From JAGNRR01 sp965230665 (GTDB lineage Bacteria > Bacteroidota > Bacteroidia > Chitinophagales > Chitinophagaceae): a stretch of DNA of 64,000 nt. Where the stretch lies: the NCBI GenBank assembly GCA_965230665.1, contig CBDDLM010000004.1, positions 2,914,001-2,978,000 on the forward strand. Reading direction: 5' to 3'. Below the pieces are notes generated by a model. That model was not told the DNA's origin and made no database searches. It worked only from the letters and a program-made list of their open reading frames with translations. Both the position numbers and the translations under genes were made by a program. Shown piece by piece: positions 45,709 through 53,902 of this stretch (position 1 is the stretch's first letter; each line of letters starts with the position of its first letter).

Positions 45709-46495
45709 GGTTCTGTCGCATCTAATTCAGCTTTAAGATACAAATTGATTTAGTTTCATGACAATTTTTCTTTAGGCTACCAATGAGCAAAAGGACTGAA
45801 AGACACTTTTTCCCTGATCCGATAATTGATCTTTTTGAAGCATTCGAACGATTTCTATTCCAGATAAAGTTCTACTGGCCGATTCGAATTCTTTAAACCC
45901 TAAACTTCGATTTATCCGCCACTTTATAAAACGGTGATCTTGTTCTACGATATTATTCAAATATTTACATTGACGAATAACTATTCCATCCTTCTTCTCA
46001 TACCTCCGTTTGTTCTGCACCTTGATTGCACTTTTATTAGCACCACTTTTGTCAATGGTAATAATGTATGGCTTTTCATTATTTCGTATAGCTTTGATCA
46101 AGAATAACTGGGCACTTCTTTTACAGCTTTGTTTGCACAAAAGAAAGTCAGTTGTTCGTCTTTTCTTATCTACAGCGCGATATAAGTAATGCCAAACACC
46201 TTTTACTTTGATATAGGTTTCGTCCATTCGTCAGCTTGTGCCAGCTACTTTCTTACGCTTGTTGAGTGCTTTTTCAAAGTAGGGCGTAAACTTGAACATC
46301 CATTGTTGTAAGGTAGCGTGATCTACTGAAACACCTCGCACGTGCATGAGTTCTTCAATATCTCGATAGCTTAAACCAAATCTAAGTTTAAAATAAACGG
46401 CTTGAAGAATTACGGTTTCCGGAAAACAATGGCTTTTAAACATGAAGGAAAGGTAAACATTGTAGAAAATATCCTAATTTACATGCGACAGAACC
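45709..46495. mobile_element. IS6-family insertion sequence
   Basis: The 787-base element ends in inverted repeats GGTTCTGTCGCATCTAATT (left, 45709) and GGTTCTGTCGCATGTAAATT (right end read inward from 46495), which match the GGTTCTGT-type ends of the IS6 family. It carries one transposase frame interrupted by a stop. The flanking octamers (ATTCTGGT and TAAATTTT) do not match, so no target duplication is evident. Confidence 0.9.
45772..46443 (-). pseudogene. IS6-family transposase with an in-frame TGA
   Basis: Two frames in the same phase (46443-46231 and 46227-45772) together give 224 residues, the normal IS6 length. They are joined by a TGA (46231-46233) and an Arg codon. Relatives read G-T-S-W-R-M-D-E-T-Y here, so the stop replaces the conserved tryptophan (TGG to TGA). 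The N-terminal HTH and the DDE catalytic residues (D of M-D-E-T-Y, D of I-T-I-D-K-S, E of N-I-V-E-Q-D-H with the later K) are otherwise intact. TGA is used as an ordinary stop elsewhere in the window, so the gene is probably inactive. Confidence 0.87.
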
Positions 46496-46533
46496 TAAAT
46501 TTTTGAATAAGATCGTAACTTAAGGGTTTTCAA

Positions 46534-47586
46534 ATGACAAGATATTTTTTCGTTTTAGTCCTTGCAGTTTTAACTTCTTTGTTAGTCAAAGGAGAGAATT
46601 ATCTAGAGTATCATAGACAAATAGCTCAGGCTGAAGAGGCAATAGTTAACGAAGACTTTGTTAATGCTGGAGCATTGTATGAAAAGGTTTTTTCTTCGTA
46701 TTCCTTCTATTTTGCCAGAGATGCTTATCATGCTTTGCAAGCGGCGGTATTAGAAAAAAATAAAAAGCGAAAATATAAAATGCTCATTCGTACTATACAG
46801 GCTGGGGTAAAAGAAGAGTGCCTATTAGCTGCACCCTTAATAAAAAAATATATCAAAGAACTAAAAACTAATAAATTTAAAACACTATATAAATCGCACA
46901 AATCTCGTTATCTGGCAAAACAAAATAAGAAGTTGCACGATGAATGGCGCCAAAGGTATCATTGTGAACAGTTCGCTAAGCGTGGAAAGCATCCGAGTGG
47001 TAAATCTTATATGGAATGTTTGATAGAAAACTATGAGCGACTTAAAACTGAATTAATTAAAACCAATGTTTATCCTGGAGAAAGGACTATAGGTTTATGT
47101 GATGGTTTTTATGATACATTAAATGATCAGGCACGAAGAAGAATCGACAGTATCAATAGGGAAAGGAGTAAGAACCCTTTAAATACAGCAACATACTATT
47201 ATTCAAAAAACACTCCCAAAGAATGTGAATTGACAAATAATTTTGTAACACCAACTTTATTACACACAGGAATTTCTTTCTCCGAATTAAAAACTTATTT
47301 ATACAAAGCTTTGAAAAATGGAACATTACATCCCAGAGATTATATGTATATCTACTATTTTGAATCTAAAATGGGTAGAGGTCAATCCGGTTATAAAGAA
47401 TACTATAAGAAGTTTGCACCCGCTAGCAGAGATTCGGTTTATCGAGCATTTTTTTGCCAGTTTAATCGTTGTAAAGATGTCACCAAGGCGAATAAATGGC
47501 GTACAAAAATAGGGGTTTGTTCAGTTCAAGTAGATAGACGTAAAAAACAAATTACCGAAAAATACGGATATGATTTCGTAAATTAG
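46534..47586 (+). CDS. Secreted protein of unknown function
   Basis: The 350-residue protein has a signal peptide (about 1-20, M-T-R-Y-F-F-V-L-V-L-A-V-L-T). It has a helical, TPR-like N-terminal region (about 25-125, N-E-D-F-V-N-A-G-A-L-Y-E-K) and a basic C-terminal region (about 200-345). No catalytic motif is recognised. It starts 39 bases past the right end of the IS element, which may have displaced its native promoter. Confidence 0.65.
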   Translation: MTRYFFVLVLAVLTSLLVKGENYLEYHRQIAQAEEAIVNEDFVNAGALYEKVFSSYSFYFARDAYHALQAAVLEKNKKRKYKMLIRTIQAGVKEECLLAAPLIKKYIKELKTNKFKTLYKSHKSRYLAKQNKKLHDEWRQRYHCEQFAKRGKHPSGKSYMECLIENYERLKTELIKTNVYPGERTIGLCDGFYDTLNDQARRRIDSINRERSKNPLNTATYYYSKNTPKECELTNNFVTPTLLHTGISFSELKTYLYKALKNGTLHPRDYMYIYYFESKMGRGQSGYKEYYKKFAPASRDSVYRAFFCQFNRCKDVTKANKWRTKIGVCSVQVDRRKKQITEKYGYDFVN

Positions 47587-47640
47587 CGTTGAACACCCAA
47601 TCTCCTAAAAGCCACAAAAAAGACGAGATTTATTCTTATC

Positions 47641-47826
47641 GGGATTGCAAAGGGATACTCCCTTGCCAAGATTTCTAATTCTTAAACTGAAAATTTTTTG
47701 CGAAAAAGTTTGACTTTTAAGATAGAATGCGTTTTGGTAGGAACAGGTTGTGACCGTCGTAGCGTAATCTTGTAATTGGGTTTTTTATCCAGTTCCGAAG
47801 AAAAAGACCTTATTAAAAGGTCTTAG
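47641..47826 (+). repeat. Structured intergenic repeat, copy 1
   Basis: It contains an imperfect hairpin (TTGCAAAGGGA against TCCCTTGCCAA), then TTGTAATTGGG-TTTTT-ATCCAGTTCCGAAG, then the hairpin AAGACCTT/AAGGTCTT at 47804-47824. The same order recurs at 48431-48534 on the other side of the lipoprotein gene. The rest of the 47587-48002 gap holds nothing I recognise. Confidence 0.6.
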
Positions 47827-48002
47827 GATTTGAGCGAAATTTTCATTAGTAACTGTCGCAATATTTCATCCAATTACATACTTGCCTTTTGGAAATTGAG
47901 GTCAAAGCTGTCATTATGACGTTCATAAGAACGACCTTATCAATCAAGCAAAATTATTCCATGTCTAGGGTCAAGAACAATTGCATACGGTTTGTTGGCA
48001 CA

Positions 48003-48404
48003 TTATTTTTTTATACCTCGAGTACCTCTAGAACTAGGATTACTTATTCCTCCAGAGCCCCGATAATGGAAAGATAGACTGTCACCCTTAAATAAAATGA
48101 ATGGAAAATTTCCGCCATTCCTATGAAAGCCTTCCCAGTCTCCGTTATTTTCCCAGTATGTATTTCTTTCGTAAACGTCTTGCCCAAGACTATAAACATC
48201 AGTATTAGGATCATATTGTAATACAATTGTTCTATTTAATGGGTAGTGCTGTGCATTTCCAGCTACTCCTTCTATAGAGTCATACAATAGGTAAGAATAC
48301 TGCTCTATCGGGTGAAGGGCTACGGTATAGGGTTTCTTACAACTAATTATGAAAATGATAGAGGTGAGAATATAGAGTAATTTAGGGGATAGTATATTTT
48401 TCAT
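48003..48404 (-). CDS. Small lipoprotein of unknown function
   Basis: The 133-residue protein has a signal peptide with the lipobox I-I-S-C22 followed by K-K. The mature part has a Tyr-rich middle (Y-S-Y-L-L-Y-D) and a glycine-rich end. It is flanked on both sides by copies of the same structured repeat, which suggests it moved as a unit. No family is recognised. Confidence 0.55.
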   Translation of the reverse strand: MKNILSPKLLYILTSIIFIISCKKPYTVALHPIEQYSYLLYDSIEGVAGNAQHYPLNRTIVLQYDPNTDVYSLGQDVYERNTYWENNGDWEGFHRNGGNFPFILFKGDSLSFHYRGSGGISNPSSRGTRGIKK

Positions 48405-48430
48405 TTCGATCTAAAATTACATCTTTTCTT

Positions 48431-48534
48431 AGGATTGCAAAAGGACTTCCTTTGCCAAGGTTGCATTGTTTACAAATGCAATCTTGCAATTGGATTTTTT
48501 ATCCAATTGCGAAGAAAAGACCTGTCAAAGGTAT
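48431..48534 (+). repeat. Structured intergenic repeat, copy 2
   Basis: This copy keeps the first hairpin (TTGCAAAAGGA against TCCTTTGCCAA) and a perfect 10-bp inverted repeat GCAATTGGAT/ATCCAATTGC (48486-48510). The AAGACCT/AGGT stem is degenerate. It is in the same orientation as copy 1, about 0.8 kb away. Confidence 0.6.
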
Positions 48535-48589
48535 TCAAGAAAAATAGGAGAGAAGAAAGGAAGGTAGGTAAACAAAGAATTTAAATCCT

Positions 48590-48597
48590 TATATTTG
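48590..48597 (+). promoter_or_regulatory. -7 promoter box before the 48666 gene
   Basis: TATATTTG lies 68 bases before the ATG at 48666. Confidence 0.45.
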
Positions 48598-48665
48598 TTA
48601 GAGTTGATTTCGAATACTCCTAGTCTTCTAAAACAGAAATTGATTTACTGTAAAAAATAGGCCCC

Positions 48666-49313
48666 ATGTATAAAGTCATCATATCCTTTCTTTTTCTGCT
48701 TTTAAGTGCTGTATCTTCCCATGCTCAAGATAACAAATCACACATCGGTATCGGGCTATTTAGATTAGGCGATGCAGAATCAGCTTATGGATGCGCTAGT
48801 TTCCAAAAACAAAGTGTAATTCCTATGACTTATGTAAACTGTTTGTACCAAAAGAGTCAAAAAACAAGCGCAGCTCCTAGTATTTTCTTTACCACAAGAA
48901 TATATAAGAATCTGCAAGCTAGAATTAATTATCATTTCGTCAGAACAAAAACGGAGTACTACTCGGATATTGTTTTTTATGATGTAAAAAGACATCGTAG
49001 CCGGCAATATGATAATCATCTACTGGCTACAGGCATTCAGTATAATATAATACCTCACAGAAAGTTAAGCCCGTATATAATTGCAGATTTTGCTCATCAG
49101 ATTTTAAACGCAAATAAGAAATTATTTGATAGCGAAGATAATCTTGTTGATAGCGGAGAAGGGGAGTCTGTTTATGAACCTGGCTTTTCTGTTGGGTTGG
49201 GCTTGAGATACTTGTTTATGAAAAATATTTCTGCATCGTTTGAAACCCATCCAAATGGGGTAGGTATCGAGTCTTTTCCTATCTCTCGTATTTCTATCAA
49301 CTACCACTTCTGA
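48666..49313 (+). CDS. Outer-membrane beta-barrel-like protein of unknown function
   Basis: The 215-residue protein has a signal peptide (ending S-H-A-Q, about residue 21). It has alternating strands ending in aromatic residues, including L-G-L-R-Y-L-F and the final R-I-S-I-N-Y-H-F, a typical barrel C-terminus. No enzymatic motif is seen. A terminator-like hairpin follows at 49365. Confidence 0.65.
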   Translation: MYKVIISFLFLLLSAVSSHAQDNKSHIGIGLFRLGDAESAYGCASFQKQSVIPMTYVNCLYQKSQKTSAAPSIFFTTRIYKNLQARINYHFVRTKTEYYSDIVFYDVKRHRSRQYDNHLLATGIQYNIIPHRKLSPYIIADFAHQILNANKKLFDSEDNLVDSGEGESVYEPGFSVGLGLRYLFMKNISASFETHPNGVGIESFPISRISINYHF

Positions 49314-49364
49314 GGATAGAGTAATAGATTGGGGGGATACGAAAAGATAACATTAGAAATGAAT

Positions 49365-49392
49365 GAGTTAGAGACAATCTAACTCGTTTTTC
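49365..49392 (+). terminator. Terminator after the barrel gene
   Basis: GAGTTAGA pairs with TCTAACTC across five bases and is followed by GTTTTTC. It resembles the RHS operon terminator at 43247. Confidence 0.7.
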
Positions 49393-49508
49393 TGTTTAAT
49401 TTACTTTATTATTAATAGTACTGAAGTAATTAAAACTTGAAATTTGGGGTGTTTGTATAGGTTTTAAAATACCCCTTGTATCATAACGGAGGATAAACTA
49501 TTTGTTTT

Positions 49509-49672
49509 ATGCTATGTTCGAAATGCAATGAAAAATGACTTTCAAAAGAATAGGAAACAACGATACAAATGTATGAGTTGTGGATTGTAGTTTCAAGATA
49601 GTTATAAATACAATGCGTATAAATCATCTACTAATAAGAATATTCAAGTATTGCGTTCCGATCGCAAGTCCC
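49509..49672 (+). pseudogene. IS1-like transposase N-terminal remnant
   Basis: With one frameshift near 49530 and one stop at 49588, the reading is M-L-C-S-K-C-N, then K-N-D-F-Q-K-N-R-K-Q-R-Y-K-C-M-S-C-G, F-Q-D-S-Y-K-Y-N-A-Y. This is the two-Cys-pair zinc ribbon and K-Q-R-Y-K-C segment that open IS1-family InsA-type proteins. The rest of the transposase is missing, and the 49314-49829 gap contains no intact gene. Confidence 0.65.
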
Positions 49673-49829
49673 GATAAATACTACCGAAATTTCGGTTTTG
49701 TGTATTCTATCTAAGTCAAGTATTATCCTAAATATAAATCGTTGAAATTTTGGTGTTTATAGAGGCTTTGGTTTACCCATTGCCCTAAAAGCGTTAAAAT
49801 GGCAAAAGACCTCAAAGAAAAACGGCTCC

Positions 49830-51485
49830 TTATTCAGAGAATACGTCCTTAAAGTACCTAGCCTTATCCATAATTACCCAAGAACCGAAATGGGCTAACA
49901 TATTACTCCATGATATTTCGTAATCAATAGCGTGCAATTGTCTTGTTGTTAAAATTGTAGGCAAATGAGGGAATTGAGCATTAAAAGCATCGAGACCCTT
50001 ATTGTAATAGTATGACCTCACCTCCTCGCTTAGTCTACCATTGGCATACTGTTTCTCGAAACCATCATTGTATACCCATGTTATTTGCACACTATCCCAC
50101 TTCCCTTCATCAGGAAAGATTCCATATTCAGACCTTTTGTTTACCTTGTATTTTGAGGTATACAAAAGAGGCTTTCCCTCTTTCTTTAATTTATATAATG
50201 TATCCGCTAACTTTCCCCGTTCGTTTCTAGTATTACTTAAGATGTTTGTTGATATCGCATCTTTGTATCGCATTTTTATTCCAAAAACTCCGTCAATGGC
50301 ATCTTCAAGAATGATTTTCCCTTTGTTTGTTTTACGTATTGGCGTTTTACAATTGACAAATACAACTATCTTATCTACTTTTCTTTTCAATAGTGGTATT
50401 AGCCCAAGATTCTCGAGATTTCCACCATCTCCCATTGCATATTCTTTAGTTTTTACTTTAGTTGACTTAGATTGCTTTTTGGCCAAATATGGTGACCACA
50501 GGTTTATCTCTGGAAGTCCTAAATGCATTGCAATGAATAGGTACCATCTACTATATAAGAATGTACTAGGTGCATTGCCACTTATTGCCATCATATCGGA
50601 GAGTGTAAATCTGCGTAATTTTCTTCTTTTCAATTTTACAAAATACTTGTCATTACTTTTTTTCTTGAAATTGTAGTCCATAGAAAAGGTCTCAATATAT
50701 CCGCCGCCAACTTTGGATTCCTGAGCAATGTCGAAATGACTTATTCCAGAGTATATTGGTGTCATTTCAAAGTGCATGGAAGGGAGGTAGCGTGTGTTAG
50801 TCGCACCACCAACAAGAGTTCCATTAACTATTAGAAAGGGTCTATTTTTTTTCGAATTGACTAGATAAAAGTCTTCATATTTAAGAGTTTTGTCATTAGG
50901 CTTCCTGTTTAGAATATCGGCAGTACTTTTTTTATTAAAACCTACGTATCTTGATTCGCCTAGACCTAAAGGTTTTAAATATATATCGTTTAGTATTCTC
51001 GAAAATATTTCATCGTTGTGAAAATTTATAACTCCTTTTACATATCTCTCTAGAATTTCACTATTAGAAACACTTTTAAGTAACTCTCCGTCTGATATAC
51101 TACTAAGTGTATCCAAGGAAAGATCCTCAGGTCTTTTCAACGTTCCAAGCAGTAGATTATCCGGTTTATCTTCTGGTAAAAAGGTATAACATACAGATGC
51201 CCAGGAGCCTCCTGAAACAGCAGAAATGTATTTGACATTATCCAGAAGTTTAAGTTCATTAAGTGCTCTTAATTGGCCTGTTGTCAAACTTGCAGCCCGA
51301 TTTCCTCCACCAGAGAAAGCAATTCCAATATTACTCTTAGAATGCAAGAACCTCTTTTCTGGGTACTCGAAATTCTCATGATTATAGTGGTATGCCCTAG
51401 TGTTTAGCCTTTTAACACGGCATGAGTTGAGACTCATTGCAAGGATGAAGAGGGTAAGTGTTAAAAGAACATTTATTTTTTTCAT
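49830..51485 (-). CDS. Patatin/cPLA2-like phospholipase, lipoprotein
   Basis: The open frame extends to 51539, but the methionine at 51485 starts a lipoprotein signal (lipobox L-N-S-C22), giving 551 residues. The hydrolase features are the oxyanion loop S-G-G-G-N-R-A-A (58-65), the nucleophile elbow A-V-S-G-G-S-W (Ser91), and the catalytic Asp in D-G-G-N-L-E (D353). The predicted substrate is a membrane or host lipid. Export as a lipoprotein argues against a cytosolic CBASS-type effector role. The TIR gene lies 222 bases upstream on the same strand. Confidence 0.85.
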   Translation of the reverse strand: MKKINVLLTLTLFILAMSLNSCRVKRLNTRAYHYNHENFEYPEKRFLHSKSNIGIAFSGGGNRAASLTTGQLRALNELKLLDNVKYISAVSGGSWASVCYTFLPEDKPDNLLLGTLKRPEDLSLDTLSSISDGELLKSVSNSEILERYVKGVINFHNDEIFSRILNDIYLKPLGLGESRYVGFNKKSTADILNRKPNDKTLKYEDFYLVNSKKNRPFLIVNGTLVGGATNTRYLPSMHFEMTPIYSGISHFDIAQESKVGGGYIETFSMDYNFKKKSNDKYFVKLKRRKLRRFTLSDMMAISGNAPSTFLYSRWYLFIAMHLGLPEINLWSPYLAKKQSKSTKVKTKEYAMGDGGNLENLGLIPLLKRKVDKIVVFVNCKTPIRKTNKGKIILEDAIDGVFGIKMRYKDAISTNILSNTRNERGKLADTLYKLKKEGKPLLYTSKYKVNKRSEYGIFPDEGKWDSVQITWVYNDGFEKQYANGRLSEEVRSYYYNKGLDAFNAQFPHLPTILTTRQLHAIDYEISWSNMLAHFGSWVIMDKARYFKDVFSE

Positions 51486-51537
51486 AGGTTTTAATCTAAT
51501 AGCAAATTCCAAATTATAAAAAGCGACACCCTTTAAC

Positions 51538-51557
51538 AATACTACTTTTGTAGTATT
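51538..51557. repeat. Perfect hairpin AATACTAC-TTTT-GTAGTATT
   Basis: Eight-base perfect arms enclose TTTT between the TIR and patatin genes. A related hairpin (ACTAC-ACTTTT-GTAGT) occurs at 60125-60140, upstream of the oxygenase cluster. Each contains a TAnnTTTG-type box on the plus strand. Confidence 0.5.
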
Positions 51558-51707
51558 CTAATTATTCTCAACTCGGGTTTTGATTGGAAAATATCAAGAA
51601 AGAAAACCAACTGTTTGTATTGTACTATTTGAGTTATTTTTAAAAGCGATTATCACAATATTCAGGTCGGATAATTGTGTTTATTCCTGGAAAGTGAAGC
51701 GGGCAAT

Positions 51708-53288
51708 TTAAGTATAGTATTCGTATTTGTCCGTCTCTATGTAATATTCAAGTCTCCTCTGTAAGACGGACTCACAATAATCCAACAATTTTTCTGAATC
51801 AAATCTCACCATCTGAGTTTGCGATAGTCTTTGGTCACTTTGTAGAGCTTCTTCTTCTGTCATATCTAGATACATTGTTATGATTTTTTTGTTCATAAAC
51901 CATGCAGCTCCCCATTCAGTTGTTACATATGAACTATTTAAACTATTCTTGGAGTAAAGCAAACATACTTCTCGGCATTGGTTTAGTCCGCTGCGAATCT
52001 TCTCATTGAATAGGTCTCCCGGAATGTTTTCTTTGTCAGCTTTAAATACGCTCAAACCATATTCCTCTAATTTAATTCTAATTCGCTCTGCAAATTCGTT
52101 GTCCTTACTAGAGTAGCTAATGAAGACATCTTTTCTACGCTTTTTTAGTTGCTCTCTTTGTTTTTTGAAATGTTTCCTTACATAATTTGGATATATCGGT
52201 GAAATTTTACTCCATAGTTTTATATGCTTTAGGTCAATAGGCTTTACCTCTTCGTTTAATCTTGCAACAGTCATTTTTACTTCATGCATAAATGTATTCT
52301 GATCACTAAATCTTTTCGGTGTTTCAATGAAAAGACTGATTTTTCCACTGCCATAATTTTCACGACATTCGTAGAGTTGATTATAGGACATCCAAACCTT
52401 AATACCATTGCCGAGTTCATTTATGATAAGATTTAATAGCCCTCTTGTTGTACTTGATACCACTCCATTGCGAGAGTAGAATATTGATAACTTGTAAAAC
52501 AGCGTTAATCGATCTCTTGGAATAATTCTAATTCTATAGTTTAAGTAATGCGAATCAGACTCAATGAAAGCAATAGTTGGTAGATGCCGGTCGACATTCT
52601 TGGATTGTTCCGCAATACTTAGAATACTTGCTATTTTTTTTCCTGAATTGGAAACAATATTTCCTTTACTGTACCTTAGTGTAAATGGGTTATATAAGGT
52701 TTGGGAGTCTGCATCTTGGCCTGTTCTTTTTTTCTCTTCTGTAATGTTATGAAAGTAATGTAAGGCAGTATTAACTCTACTAATTAAAGCCTTTTCGAGA
52801 TCAATGTCTTTTTCATCATACCAAAGAATATCGTTACCAAATTGATCGATTAACAGTTTAGATAGTCTCTGAATTTCGGTAAAAGTTTCCTGATAGTATG
52901 ATTTGTCTGAGATGTATTGCAGTTCTGTTTCTAGAAGGTGGTCAAAAGAAATATGAATATCCCATGTGCTATACCTATGCGCCGATCTGTTCGAGACAGA
53001 CTGCAATATTGAAACTCCTTGAGTCTTTAAGAAATCTGTAATAATCGGCATGGCCTCAGATTGTTTAGTAAGTTTCATTATGAGTCTTCCAGAACATTTC
53101 CAATGAGTATATGGAATAGGTGTAAACATAAAGTCTGTCTTATTAATAGAATTGGGTTGGTCTTTTGATCTAGGATAGTAGATACCAAAGAAAATTGAAC
53201 CATCGAATATTGTTTGACTTTCAATAACATTTTGGTGTAATTGGATAACCCCTCTGCTGTTTATGTACGCTATACCGCTTGTTCTCAT
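51708..53288 (-). CDS. TIR-domain protein with uncharacterised N-terminal region
   Basis: The 526-residue protein has no signal peptide. The C-terminal TIR domain (about 385-515) opens with D-V-F-I-S-Y-S-S-K-D and includes E-Y-G-L-S-V-F-K-A-D. E458 in Y-V-T-T-E-W-G-A-A-W aligns with the catalytic glutamate of NADase-type TIRs. The N-terminal 380 residues match no domain I know. A segment at about 75-120 has the strand-helix-strand rhythm of ACT-like ligand-binding modules. Bacterial TIR proteins with sensor domains often act in antiphage defence by NAD depletion, so a defence role is plausible but unproven. Confidence 0.82.
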   Translation of the reverse strand: MRTSGIAYINSRGVIQLHQNVIESQTIFDGSIFFGIYYPRSKDQPNSINKTDFMFTPIPYTHWKCSGRLIMKLTKQSEAMPIITDFLKTQGVSILQSVSNRSAHRYSTWDIHISFDHLLETELQYISDKSYYQETFTEIQRLSKLLIDQFGNDILWYDEKDIDLEKALISRVNTALHYFHNITEEKKRTGQDADSQTLYNPFTLRYSKGNIVSNSGKKIASILSIAEQSKNVDRHLPTIAFIESDSHYLNYRIRIIPRDRLTLFYKLSIFYSRNGVVSSTTRGLLNLIINELGNGIKVWMSYNQLYECRENYGSGKISLFIETPKRFSDQNTFMHEVKMTVARLNEEVKPIDLKHIKLWSKISPIYPNYVRKHFKKQREQLKKRRKDVFISYSSKDNEFAERIRIKLEEYGLSVFKADKENIPGDLFNEKIRSGLNQCREVCLLYSKNSLNSSYVTTEWGAAWFMNKKIITMYLDMTEEEALQSDQRLSQTQMVRFDSEKLLDYCESVLQRRLEYYIETDKYEYYT

Positions 53289-53376
53289 TTTAATTTTTTA
53301 GAGCATAAATCTATTAAAGTGAATGCTTTATTAATATACCACTTTAGTGTTATTGGTGAGGTTAATGAACTTCTAC

Positions 53377-53466
53377 CGTCGAAATATCAATATGAGTAAT
53401 AAGAAAGAAGAGTGAAGAATGAAAGTACGATAAACAATGGCTTTGGAATATTATATTTGTTTCAAT
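53377..53466 (+). repeat. Intergenic repeat family, copy A
   Basis: It begins CGTCGAAATATCAATATGAG, has a purine-rich middle of about 50 bases, and ends CTTTGGAATATTATATTTGT followed by TTCAAT. Copies B (54942) and C (58644) share both ends. The 3' end carries a TATATTTG box. Confidence 0.65.
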
Positions 53467-53476
53467 ACTTTATTGC

Positions 53477-53512
53477 GAAAATTCGGTTGATATGTCAAGG
53501 ACTAGCGCTGCA
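53477..53512 (+). repeat. Second copy of the lipoprotein-leader sequence
   Basis: GAAAATTCGGTTGATATG is identical for 18 bases to 43790-43807 and stays similar afterwards (AGGACT, GCG, CTGCAAT). It reads A-K-I-R-L-I-C-Q-G-L-A-L-Q and then stops. The remaining gap to 53902 holds no gene that I can support. Confidence 0.5.
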
Positions 53513-53902
53513 ATAGGTAGAGTGTTGCGCCGCCGTATTCGATTAACTATTGCTTCTGAATTTTTAGAATCTGCATAGTGTTATTAGCTATCAGACAATT
53601 GGTTTCAATTCATAGAAAATATGTTTTACAACATTTCCATTAATTCTTCAAGGGGCTAGGAGTGTGTTTGTCCTAACTTAATGCGTATATCTAGGATTTA
53701 TATATAGACAGCAATGTATGTAACGTTCATCAAGAAAAGTACATCGTTTGTAAAAAACGATAACGAATTCTTTGAGTTAGAATTTAAATATTCTAATTTG
53801 AATATCATCAACAAATTTCTTTATGATATTTTACTCGTATAATAAAGGTAAACAATTGTTCGATTAGTGCAATCACTGTAACCTTAGTTTAAAATAATCT
53901 TT

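Noticed and set aside
45701..46503. Target-site duplication for the IS6-family element
   Set aside because: The eight bases on either side (ATTCTGGT and TAAATTTT) do not match.
47889..48077. 62-codon plus-strand open frame
   Set aside because: It runs into the antisense of the lipoprotein gene and has no family features.
43247..49392. GAGTTAGA hairpins as an unusual repeat family
   Set aside because: Both copies are followed by T-runs and fit ordinary terminators.
49830..51485. Patatin-like protein as a CBASS or similar cytosolic defence effector
   Set aside because: It has a lipoprotein signal peptide and no cyclase or sensor gene of CBASS type is nearby.
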